A DNA stretch of 64,000 nt from Rhynchopus sp. YZ270_cl-10 (Eukaryota > Euglenozoa > Diplonemea > Diplonemida > Diplonemidae): the NCBI GenBank assembly GCA_964035575.1, contig OZ037917.1, positions 310,001-374,000 of the forward strand, in the 5' to 3' direction. Under the pieces are notes generated by a model, which saw only the letters and a list, made by a program, of their open reading frames with translations, had not been told where the DNA came from and made no database searches. A program made the translations under genes and the position numbers. Each line of letters starts with the position of its first letter. The first letter of the stretch is position 1. Positions 45,641-59,344 of this stretch are shown here, one piece after another.

Positions 45641-48391
45641 TTAAATTCCGAGGCCGTCCTTCATGGAAACACATGGACTTTGTATTGCGTACGGGCCTTG
45701 CATGCGTCTGGCGACTGCTAGGATGACTGGGTCTGTGGACATGGTGACGAGCTTGTCTGTGTCCCCTGTCTTGAAGGCCTGCTTGTAGTCGTCACCCCAC
45801 CCCCAGTCGTGGAGGTCTCCACTGTCGGGGTGGTAGCCGACCATGAGACCCCCTTTCATGAAGGCACTGCAGCGGAGCTGGTATACGTACACCTGTTCGT
45901 GTTCGTTGCGTGGTACTGCCAGCGTCGCGACGGGGCGGATGATGTTCTTGTACCCAGGGTCTGTCGCAACGCTTCTGTGGCCTGGAAGAGATGTCGCTGA
46001 TGCAAACGCACCAATGTCGCTGGAAATCTGCACCACCTCCTCTGCAATCTCCACACACTCCCCGATGACGGTGACAAACTTCTGGTCGCGTGTGCCCACC
46101 TTGCCGTAGAGGACGTTGCCAGTAGCGATCCCGATGTTCCCGGTGATGTTGCTTTCGTTGCCCTCGAGCGTCTTGAGGGAGAGCCCGATGAAGCGGAGTG
46201 CAGCCTGCTGGTGCGAGGAGCAACGGTTCCCGGTGTTCCAGCCGATCAGAATGGAGTTGGAGTGGAGGGAGAGGACGGAGCCTTCAGTTCTTTCCGAGGA
46301 CACGAGGGTGGCGCAGATCACTGCGTTGATGCAGACGTGCGGTTCCTTGGCAGAGTTGATGACGTCTGTGAAGGAGAACTTCACATGCGCGACTGTGGCT
46401 GACGCGACAGGCTCGAACGACTCTTGGAACATCTGCATTTCGATGAGAGGTGTCGCCGTTTCCTTGCGCACCGGGGCAGGGCTGTCTCTGCTCGAAAACT
46501 GCTTCTTGAGCAACACCTCCATCACATCGTTCTTCCTCGACGAGCACGGCAGCGGGAGCAGGAGGCTGAGGTTGGACTGTCCCTGCACCCCCTTCAGCGC
46601 GGTCTGGCCCATATCGACCTCGATGGGGTCACCTACGACACGCATGCCTTCGTTGCGGATCGCTTCCATCACCTCTTCGGATATGGCCACTGCACCGGCA
46701 ACACAGGCGTTCTCGATTCTTGCGGCTTTGTTGACGGTGTGTCCGAAGTAGTCGCTCTTAGACGTGAAGGGGTCTGTCTCCACATCCACCTCACCAGTGT
46801 TCACACCGATGCGCAGACGCAGACCATTCCACCCAGATGCCTTTTGTACGTGAGGCAGACCTGAGGCGTGCAAATCAGTGGGCCACTCATTGGAAAGGTA
46901 GAGTGACTCCTGCACTCCGAGGGCAAAGTTGACACCTTCAGCAACGCTGTCGAAGGCGACCATGAAAGCGTCGCCGATGGTTTTCACCTCGTATCCGTGG
47001 AACTCACGGATGCACTCACGGATGATGCGGTTGTGGATGGCAAGCGATTTGCGCATGGCAGAGGGGCAGCTCTCCCAGATCGACGTAGAGCCCTGGATAT
47101 CTGTGAAGACAATGGTGGCAACGCCGTCGATTCCTGGTGCATTCACACCCTGCTGCGACATCGATCGGAGTGAAGGCGACTCGCTCGTCTCATTCGCATC
47201 CTTCCACCCTGTAAACAGCGCCTCCGGGAGGTACGTCTTGTAGTACGTCAACGCTTTGACAATGGTCTGAAAACTTTGCTGTGTGCTGGTCGGGTTTTCG
47301 ATGTCGTTAAGGTATTCCAGCTGGTCGAGCTCCATTTTTGCGACCTTTTCTGCCATGTCCTCAGCGATTTGCGCGGTGGACAGCATCTTCCGCATATTCC
47401 TCATCCGGGAGGTGGAGAAGTAGACCACAATGCACGCCACAATCGCAAACCCGCCGGCCCCGCTCAACACTGCGATCAGCAGCGTTGTGTTCTCCTCTGA
47501 GGACCCGGAGACGTCTTGGTAGCGCAGAATCCCTTCAATCTTGTCGTTCCCTTGGAAGATGGTGAAGGGTGCGTTGATACCTTGAAAGGCAGGGGCGATG
47601 CAGGCAACGACCGTTTGACTCTCGATCTGGAGGTTCTCACAGGGCAGGTTCCCCACGAAGATGCGCATATCTGAGATAGTATCCGGTCCACAGAGGTTAA
47701 GCAGGGTGAACCGCGCTGTGCTCAGACCCTCCTTTCTGCAGCCTCCTGAGCAGCCCTCATGCTCACCCACACCCAACGGATCAGGGACACTAACGTTCAC
47801 TGCATCCACCGCTGCACCCGGTTCTCTGACAAAGAGGCGGAAGGTGTTGTTCCCCTTCGGGAGCATCTGGCACAGCTGTTTAACAGAACTATCCCCAACA
47901 CTGAACGGCGAAAACCTATGCCACCCCCACAGAGACTCTCGCGGGGCAAACCATTTCATCGAAGTGATGTTTTGGGTTGCGGTGCCGACCTGCCCCCAGA
48001 AGGAGTCTGCAAGCGAGTCTGGTGTGTGCAGACGGACGTGGATGGAGACAAGCGAATCTTCCTCGAGGGTGAAGGGGAATTCTAGGTAGCCCTTCGTGCC
48101 AGAGGTGTCGGGGCCGCCTTGCTTTGCGGAGTTAATAGCAGAAGGCACGTTGTTCCCACTAGGGTCTTTGTTCGAACAGTCCGCAGGGTCTGTGCCCACA
48201 TACTGCTCGCCAATAGCCGCAAAGCACGGACCAGAATCCACACTAGTAGAGCAGTTCCCTGTCCGTGGCCAAAGCTCCATAGGGTACACCCACCGTGCGT
48301 CCTCCGCCTGTATCATCGCGTACATCCCATTCGCATCCTGCCCCGCAGCCACCGCAACCATACCCAACACCACCACCACCTTCAAGGTCAT
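45641..48391 (-). CDS. Receptor-type adenylate cyclase, trypanosomatid-like
   Basis: 916 residues from the ATG at 48391. A signal peptide (MTLKVVVVLGMVAVAAGQ) is followed by a Cys-containing extracellular region of about 330 residues and one span (LLIAVLSGAGGFAIVACIVV). Then comes a class III cyclase domain starting VATIVFTDIQGSTSIWES, with HGYEVKTIGDAFMVAF and GVNTGEV. The metal-binding Asp residues (FTD and GD-F) are present. A second, diverged cyclase-like fold follows (FSFTDVINSAKE; GNIGIATGNVLYGKVG) and lacks the GDAFM block, so it may be regulatory. It would make cAMP at the cell or flagellar surface in response to external ligands. The open frame continues 100 residues upstream of this ATG, but that part is simple sequence with a Lys run and no signal peptide. 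CCCAG lies about 18 bases upstream as a possible acceptor. Confidence 0.88.
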   Translation of the reverse strand: MTLKVVVVLGMVAVAAGQDANGMYAMIQAEDARWVYPMELWPRTGNCSTSVDSGPCFAAIGEQYVGTDPADCSNKDPSGNNVPSAINSAKQGGPDTSGTKGYLEFPFTLEEDSLVSIHVRLHTPDSLADSFWGQVGTATQNITSMKWFAPRESLWGWHRFSPFSVGDSSVKQLCQMLPKGNNTFRLFVREPGAAVDAVNVSVPDPLGVGEHEGCSGGCRKEGLSTARFTLLNLCGPDTISDMRIFVGNLPCENLQIESQTVVACIAPAFQGINAPFTIFQGNDKIEGILRYQDVSGSSEENTTLLIAVLSGAGGFAIVACIVVYFSTSRMRNMRKMLSTAQIAEDMAEKVAKMELDQLEYLNDIENPTSTQQSFQTIVKALTYYKTYLPEALFTGWKDANETSESPSLRSMSQQGVNAPGIDGVATIVFTDIQGSTSIWESCPSAMRKSLAIHNRIIRECIREFHGYEVKTIGDAFMVAFDSVAEGVNFALGVQESLYLSNEWPTDLHASGLPHVQKASGWNGLRLRIGVNTGEVDVETDPFTSKSDYFGHTVNKAARIENACVAGAVAISEEVMEAIRNEGMRVVGDPIEVDMGQTALKGVQGQSNLSLLLPLPCSSRKNDVMEVLLKKQFSSRDSPAPVRKETATPLIEMQMFQESFEPVASATVAHVKFSFTDVINSAKEPHVCINAVICATLVSSERTEGSVLSLHSNSILIGWNTGNRCSSHQQAALRFIGLSLKTLEGNESNITGNIGIATGNVLYGKVGTRDQKFVTVIGECVEIAEEVVQISSDIGAFASATSLPGHRSVATDPGYKNIIRPVATLAVPRNEHEQVYVYQLRCSAFMKGGLMVGYHPDSGDLHDWGWGDDYKQAFKTGDTDKLVTMSTDPVILAVARRMQGPYAIQSPCVSMKDGLGI

Positions 48392-48775
48392 TGTGTTAAA
48401 GGTGCTGGGTATGTTCCCACCGCTCTTTATATTGTGTACCCGAGTAGAAATGTGTTTTTGTTTTTTTTTTTTTTGTGTTTGTGTTTCTGTTGGGTGTGTA
48501 TTGGGTCTTTTCGAAATAGAAACTGAACACGAGGAGGAACACGATAAAACCCATGGGGGAGAGGTTGTAGTGAGACGTCTACCTCGACCTGTTTGGCAAG
48601 GAGTGGCTTCTGCAGCGCGGTTCGTCCCCAGAAACCGCAAAGTGTGTTCAAAATGCTTTCTATTTTCCTCCGTCATTTCATGAGATGACACAAAAAGGGT
48701 AGGGTGAGGAACGTTTTTTGAGAAAAGCCTTTTTTTTTGTACACCCAGAGATTACCCTTCCTCTTTCACAATAAA
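48392..48775. other. Short spacer
   Basis: 384 bases between the cyclase start and the end of the RING gene. The minus frame is open over much of it, but the content is low-complexity. This is the closest gene spacing in the window, fitting co-transcription of the two genes. Confidence 0.6.
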
Positions 48776-51700
48776 TCACTCGGCTGGGTTCACTGGGAAG
48801 GTGGATCGAGAGTGGATTGCATGCGAGGTAAACGCGCTGCGGTTGGACTCCTCTTCTGCCTCGATAATCTGCCGCACACTGTGTTCCTCTTCGAGAATGT
48901 GGGTACGTTGCTTTGTGTTCTCTTCTCTGCGTATGGCCGCTGCACCTGCCGCAAGACGACACCCCAGGGTAGAGGTAAGTGTACGCCAAGCAGCCTGCTC
49001 TTCAGCTTCCAGTACCTCGCGCACACTGTTCTCCTCTTCAAGGCTGCGTACATCATCCGTACGCTCCTCTGACCTTGTAGAGAGGAGGGCACACCAGGCT
49101 GATTCCTCTTCCAACTCTGTTGCCTGTCGTGCACTCTTTTCTTCTTCAAAGGTGAGAGAACGTTGTTTTTCGTGTTGTTCTCTGCGAACTGCGGCAGAGC
49201 CTACAGCGGAACGGCAGGTCGGGCATTTTGATTGAGTATAAAGCCAAACTCTGACGCATTTGGTGTGGAAGTTGTGCCCGCAGGGGTGAAGCCGAGTTAC
49301 GGTTTCATCTGGTTCAATGTCTAGTAGACAGACACAGCAGGTGTCTCCAGCAACACCTTTCACGGTGAGCACCCCATCCATCGCGGTTTCGCTCCCACCA
49401 GGGTCGACATTGTCAGATTCACCCAAGCGGGTCATCAAAGTCATGACATCAGATTGTACCCCATCCCAGTCCATTAGAGTGCCAAAGAGACGGCTTAATA
49501 CTTCGGGATGTGCCTTGAGAGCTGCGAGGCATTCATGGTGGTTGGTGCTGAGGGTGTTGATCAAGGAGAGACCGCGTTTGACCTGTTTTTGAACCTCTTC
49601 GTTAGGTGCGTTCTGTGTGGGGGTGGTGGTTGGGTGTCCGCGAGAGGCGGTGACGAAGGAGACGACGGCGAGCTTGAGGATGAAGCTGGCGGGGGTTTTG
49701 GGAAGCAAGGTGTGGATGCGGTGGACAGCATCGAGCCGGACAAGAGCTTCGAAGGACGAGAAGAGGGTGTGCAGGAAGAGGAAGCCGTTTGGGTCCTGCA
49801 CGGTCGCCTCCATCCCGACCGCGAAGAGCTCGATCATCTGGAAGAAGGGCGACGACTTCAGCACCTCGGGGGACATGCTTGCCTCCCCAGGCTGTGTACG
49901 GTTATGCTCTGCACGCGCCCCAAGATGCAACTCAAGAAGCTCTTCATGGCTCTCCGCTGAGAGACGTGCCTCCTGCCCCAACACCGTCGCCACGAACGAC
50001 ATAGTAGGGTGAAACGAAAACGGCACATTCCGCTTCAAAAAGCGGAGCGCAAAAACAAAAAGGTTTTGGTTCAACACCTCCAACACCACACAACGCGGCA
50101 AACCAAACTGCGGGTGTTTGTACCCCAACACCATTTGGTGGAGGAGGTGCACCGCCTTTGCTCCACACGACCGTACAAAGTACATTTCATCTTCCGACAT
50201 CAAGGAGGCCAGACTCGTTGCACCTTGGGTCTGGCTTCTTGATGCTTGGGGTGCAGTGAAGTTCCGCCCACCGTTGTTCTCTTTTGTGACGTTCAGGGCA
50301 CTGAGCTTTGCGATGAGCGTTTCGTCGCGGACGAACCGAAGAAACACCTTTGTCTGCAGCGGTGCAGTGTTGGAGCATGCCTGCCGCCATCCCTTTCTGA
50401 TGTACAGCTGCAGGAGGAAGAGAGGCGTTGTATACACTGGGTCCAAGAAGGCGGCTACCCAGCGTTGGTTCTGCCATGTATCGACCATGCTACGTTGCGC
50501 TGCGTCCACCTCATCTGGTTTGCGCCACTGCAGTTCGTTGGTAAGAATGACAGAGTCGCCGTGCACCAGACGCCGTCGTCTCCACCCTCCCTTTAACAGT
50601 GCAGGCTGCACCCCAGCAAGCCCTGCCACACCCGGCAAATCCAACGTCGCCAGAATCGCATGCAGAATGTTCACCCAGACCCGAAGGTCGTGGGTCAGCG
50701 CCTCAAGAAGCTCTAGGCTCTCCAGACGGTCACCCTCATCACAATAGAGGAAGCGGCATAAGGCGGACTTCAGGAACGAAGCTCGGTCAAAATGTTCGCC
50801 GGAAGTACCGAAGGTGGTTTCTGCCAGGGGAGGTTGAAGGACATTTACCTTTGGGGAAGTATCGAGTCTTGCCAGCTGGCTGTGCAGGCTCCGATACGCG
50901 GTGTAGCGGGCCAGCCGCAAAAAGGGGATGCAAGGAGAAAAGAGGGTCGCGTCCGTTGCATCCCGCGCACCCATCTGCCGTGTCCTCCTCAGCAACCGAA
51001 GCGCCTTCGCAGAGGTCATCCACGTAACCGGGCGGGTCATTGCCTCGCCATGCGCCTCTCTGACCCCAATCTCCTCAATCACATCCCCCAGGAGAAACAC
51101 TTCGTCGTGGAGATGCTGCAGGCCACGGTGGATGACAACAAGCATCGCTGTGTCATCAAACTCCTGCACCATCTTCACAGGCCGCAGCACCCGCAGTACG
51201 CACCACTCTGCCCCTTTTTGCACAAACCCCCGTACAATCCTTCCGTACCGCACTGCCGGGTTCGGCTGATCCCTCAACAGCGAGTTGCGGAATGCAAGCG
51301 AAGCATAATGCGACTCTGGAACAGGTGGACCTTTTTTTGTGTCAGAGGACAGATCCACATTTAGCTCTACGGATTCACCTGGGGTGTCAATGAGACAGAA
51401 GATGAGGACTGCGACCACAAGGGGCTCGAGACCACTGAAGCAGACGAGAAAAAAGCTGCCGACGTACATTGCGAGCATGATGTCCGCGGGGCAGCTCTTC
51501 AACATCAACTTCACTTCATCAAAACTCCCAAACCTATGAAAACAGTCCACAAAATCCAACGCAAGCTTCGCAAACCGCACTACCCCAAGCTGCCTTAGGT
51601 AAAAGAAGCCTCGTAACATCACCACATGCCACACACAGCACGCAATCTGCAAGCAAACTGTGTCATACAAAAACACTCTCACCTCCGGCACATCCATTTC

Positions 51701-52853
51701 AAACGCATTCTGCACGAAATCCTCTTCGAGACACATACTGCCGAACACTTTGTCAAGCAGCGCGGCACCTACATTTTCGTTTAGACTGAAATATATTGTG
51801 TCTGAATACGCACCGTCCGTTATATGGTAGTTCGAAGAGGAGAACGTTGTGAAGTACACCACCGCAGAAAATACCACAGCAAAGAGCGAAAAGCCGCGCC
51901 CTGCATACAGAAGCGCAGAGTCATGCAACATAGGAGATTTCTCTGTAAAGGCAACGTATGCGTATATACTACGTACTGCAAACCCACAGCCTACGTGACC
52001 ATTTTCAACGTCAAGCATATGGTTCAAAGCCTCTGCCAAATGCAGAAATGAAAACACTGCACCCAAAAAGTATGTCCTCGGGATGATGAGAGTCTCCGGA
52101 AGGCCTACTCCAGCCCGAAGCGAGAACGGCAGGAAGTTTGCCAAGAAGGCATGCAGCTTTTCCCGCCCCCCCAAGCGGGTTTGGTGTACCTGCGCTGCAG
52201 CAGGCGGAGCAGCGCCGGAGGAGAGGTTAGCGGTCATCTCCATCTTCGCGCAAAATGCTGCACTGTCGCCAGCCAACGCAGCAACGACTTCACACTGCAG
52301 AGAGAGAGAGGAGGGTGGCGGTGAGGGGTTGGATTTGAGGGTGGGATTTGTATTGGGGTGCGCTGCAAACATACCGCAAGTGCTGTAATCACTGTGAGTG
52401 AGACCAGCGACGGGACGTCATACATAGAAAGCCACCGCGGGAGGGTGAGCACGACACTCAGCCCCGTGAGGTTCATTGCAAAGCGTGCTGCGGTTGCTGA
52501 AGGGTGGGGGGTTGGTTGTTGAATAATGTGAAGCATCGGCAAAAAACACCCCAAAAGAAAAAAATTGAAATACAACAGCCCGCTCGTAAACAGTGTACCT
52601 TGGTACCATGACCGGGTGTACCGGGGTCAACCCCCAACCATGCAATCCTACATCCATTTCGTGGTTTAAAAAATATGGGGTATTCTATAAAAAAGACAAA
52701 GTACATACTCTGCAACGCAGTGAGCCGTCGCACCAACTTATCCGTCACACCACACACGTACCGTGTACTCTGCACCCCCCTGAGGCCGTGCGCGACCCAT
52801 AGCACATCGGACTGGAAGTCCTCATCAGAGTACCCAACACCTTCCGCTTCCAT
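48776..52853 (-). CDS. Large membrane RING-H2 protein, probable E3 ubiquitin ligase
   Basis: Exons on minus 52853-52709, 52496-52375 and 52294-48776 give 1261 residues in frame. Introns are 212 and 80 bp (GTATGT...AG). The N-terminal 450 residues hold several hydrophobic stretches (PRTYFLGAVFSFLHLAE, FSLFAVVFSAVVYFT, MLAMYVGSFFLVCF, VVAVLIFCLI), likely spans. A long helical middle of about 600 residues has no family I recognise. A C3H2C3 RING follows: CCVCLLDIEP, then HPCGHNFHTKCV, then CPTCRS. Such RINGs recruit E2 enzymes. The tail has three imperfect repeats with EEE-xSxRQ/REVLEAEE wording that should form a coiled coil. Intron 1 contains a complete module E. A role in membrane-protein degradation is an inference; the nearby CDC48 gene works in that pathway, but the two are separated by spacer. 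Confidence 0.82.
52565..52672 (+). repeat. Module E inside intron 1 of the RING gene
   Basis: Starts at TTGAAATACAACAGCCCG, contains CCGGGTGTACCGGGG and ends near CCATTTCGTGGTTTA. Similar to 12411-12521 over about 105 bases, same orientation relative to transcription. It makes up half of the 212-bp intron. Confidence 0.8.
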
Positions 52854-53170
52854 AGGGGCGTGCGTTCAAGGCGGGGCGGTTTTTCTTCCAAAAGCGATAC
52901 TGGCCGTTTTTTTTTTTTTTTTTGTGTCGACAATCGCCTAAGGACCCGCTTGGAGAGGGTCTGTACTCAATGCTGGCTTATTGTTCACGCTATCACGACA
53001 TCGTTGAAGGGGGAAAAGCAAAATCCCTGACCACACTTCTGTGGTGCTTCTGTGAAAAGGGGGGATGGTGTAGGGAAAATAAAAGGGGGCATGTGAGCAG
53101 CTCGATGGAGCATCAACCCCCCGGGGTGTTTCCCTTATGTACAAAGAGTGTCGTAGGTCTTCTACTAGAT
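52854..53170. other. Spacer with module F
   Basis: Contains a family F module at 52925-52970 (GTCGACAATCGCC..., ending TCTGTACTCA), related to 5241-5280 and 31195-31236, all plus. No gene. Confidence 0.6.
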
Positions 53171-53290
53171 CTGTTAGTGGGGGGGTGAACAAACCAAGAA
53201 GAAGCCGACATCGAAGGATCAAAAAGCAACGTCGCTATGAACGCCTGGCTGCCACAAGCCAGTTATCCCTGTGGTAAGTCAGTAGGGTAA

Positions 53291-53334
<44 letters not shown>

Positions 53335-53382
53335 GTTAGTGGGTGAACAATCCAACCCTTAGACAATTCTGCTTGTCTGGGC

Positions 53383-53414
<32 letters not shown>

Positions 53415-53460
53415 AACGTCGCTATGAACGCTTGGCTGCCACAAGCCAGTTATCCCTGTG
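53171..53460 (-). pseudogene. Duplicated fragment of large-subunit rRNA
   Basis: The minus strand reads as the highly conserved LSU domain V stretch: CACAGGGATAACTGGCTTGT, then CATAGCGACG, GATCCTTCGATGTCGGCT, GGATTGTTCACCCACTAA, AACGTGAGCTGGGTTTAGA, CCGTCGTGAGACAGGTT and TTTTACCCTACTGA. Unit B (53275-53460) carries all of this. Unit A (53171-53274) begins again at CACAGGGATAAC and then jumps over about 40 bases to the TTGTTCACCC block. The rest of the rRNA is absent on both sides, so this is a fossil fragment or an unusual separate rRNA piece, not a full gene. Orientation matches the neighbouring genes. Confidence 0.9.
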
Positions 53461-57439
<3,979 letters not shown>

Positions 57440-58641
57440 TGTTGTGAATAAGCGTATCTGGTGTGGTGTGGGGTGGATGCCTTCTTGTACTTCTTTGCGC
57501 AGAACAGCCCTTCAGGTGCGGTGCGGTGTGTCTTGGTTAGTGCACACGATTGCGATGGGTGCCGCGTGGGTCCCAGAGCTGTGCTCTGCGGGGAAGCTCC
57601 CCTCGCTGTGGCTACTTTTTGCCCTTCTTTACATCTGGCGCGAGACTTACCACTACACGTGGGTCCCAGAGCATTGCTCTGCAAAAAGGTGAGACCCTTC
57701 GACGCGCAAACTCTAACGCAAGAGGAAAGGAGGAGTACACCAGGCTCGGCGCTGACATTGCGATGGTTGCGACAAAAAGCAAGAATATTACAGGTGTTCC
57801 TGGCCTGCTGGCACACACCGCTCTCTGGCTGGATAATAAAGGCGTCCTGGTGCCCTAATCTGAAGTACCTAGGTCTGACGCTTGACCCGACTCTGGATGG
57901 AGAGCCCACACCCTTGCCGTCATCATGCGGGTTTATAGAAGAGATTCAGCCTCGTGAAGATGAGCTGGACAGCATAGGGGACAAATACGTACATCAGGGA
58001 GTACAGTCAGAACTGGGGTGATCAGGGGTGTGGTCACAGAAAAAGTACCCCTGATCACCTTAAATAGTAACTCTTGATGGGTAAAAGGGGAAAAAAAAGG
58101 TTATTTTTTGTGATTACTCAATTACCCTGTCGGAACGATTTCTCCGTTAAGTAACGCTTTGTAGGTATATAAAAAAAAAAACTTACTGCATGCCCAATGG
58201 AGAAAAAAGCTAGATAAAACACAACCCACAACACCCACCCCCGCTCCACCCCTGCCGGGATTTTTCCATGAAACTACACAAAACCCTGACACGAACCCCC
58301 TTCACGCAGGGTCCCCCTCAGGAGGAAACACTTGTCTTCAGCAGCGTTTCCATGCGGTCGTTCAGACACTGCCACAAACAAAAAAGGCAGGTCTTAATGT
58401 CTGACACGCCCAACAGATGTCGCACCCTACACAATGCAATTTGGCACATCTGTACCCAAAATGATATATACACAAAACACGTCTAAAGGGGGAAAAGGGG
58501 GAAAGGGGGGCAAAGACATTGTCAAAAGAAAAAAGCTTTACATAGAAGAACACTGTGTTCTCTAAAAAAAAACACTTGAAATATTGATGTGTAACACTGC
58601 TACAGAGAGTTGATATTATGTATTTCAATATACATTGAAGT
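57440..58641. other. Spacer, with a possible reverse-transcriptase-like fragment
   Basis: Includes a direct repeat of GTGGGTCCCAGAGC (about 57567 and 57660). A plus frame to 58021 contains NLKYLGLTLDPTLDGEP, which resembles the KYLGVTLD motif found after the catalytic part of LINE reverse transcriptases. Nothing upstream in frame supports a full RT domain, so this is only a possible remnant. The rest is A tracts and short weak frames. Confidence 0.35.
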
Positions 58642-58928
58642 GCATAAAGGGGGGGGAGGGATAATTGTAGTGGGGGATAACTGTAGAATGGCGGATAAAA
58701 TAAAAAATATCGCCAGTTTTTTCTTCTCAAAAAATGGGGGATAGTTGTAGTGGGGGATAAAAAAAAATATCTCTCTTTTTTCCCACCTGAATATCCCCAT
58801 CCCCAAGGAAATCCACACCAAAAACGCGGTGTGGGAAGTGGGGGATAACTGTAGTGGGGGATAAAATAAAATAAAATGGGGGAGAAAAAACGGGGGATAA
58901 TTGTTTTATCCCCCACCCCCCTTTATGC
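58642..58928. mobile_element. Small TIR element with GGGGGATAA repeats
   Basis: Ends GCATAAAGGGGGG and the mirrored CCCCCCTTTATGC are inverted repeats. The interior holds multiple copies of TGGGGGATAACTGTAG-like units and could form G-quadruplexes on the plus strand. It is 287 bp with no coding capacity. Confidence 0.6.
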
Positions 58929-59344
58929 CATCAAAAAAAAAAAATTGACTTTGAAATGCAAAGCCCTCTTTTTGTGTACAATGTGTAAAATAAAAATGAC
59001 GAAAAGATCTACCGCCCTTCCCCCCTGGACATATACCCCTATGCGAGTACCGCATCCGAGAATCAATTATCTCATTATCGCACACCATTCTCGCATATGC
59101 GATAATCATTATTCGCTCACGTAGTAGGATTTTGGTCGTGCGAGAGTGAGCGATAATTGTGCGATAATTTTTCGTCAGACCAGAATTGTGCGAGAATGCG
59201 AGAACGTGACGCATCGGGTGTATGCCTAGGGGTACTTGATGCCCCCCCCTCATCATCCCCTATACACAGCATACGATGTGTAGTATACATCATGGGGAAA
59301 ATTTAATCACCCACCTACCCCCCCGATTCCCACCCCCCCTTTTT
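58929..59344. other. Spacer with a GCGATAAT/GCGAGAAT palindromic block
   Basis: A partial module E start lies near 58945. Bases 59020-59240 hold direct and inverted GCGAGAAT and TGCGATAAT repeats and weakly mirrored ends near ATACCCCTATGCG and GCATACACCC. It may be another decayed inverted-repeat element. No gene. Confidence 0.5.

Noticed and set aside
48392-48691. 100-residue N-terminal extension of the adenylate cyclase
   Set aside because: Low-complexity with a Lys run; the internal Met starts a good signal peptide and follows a possible splice acceptor.
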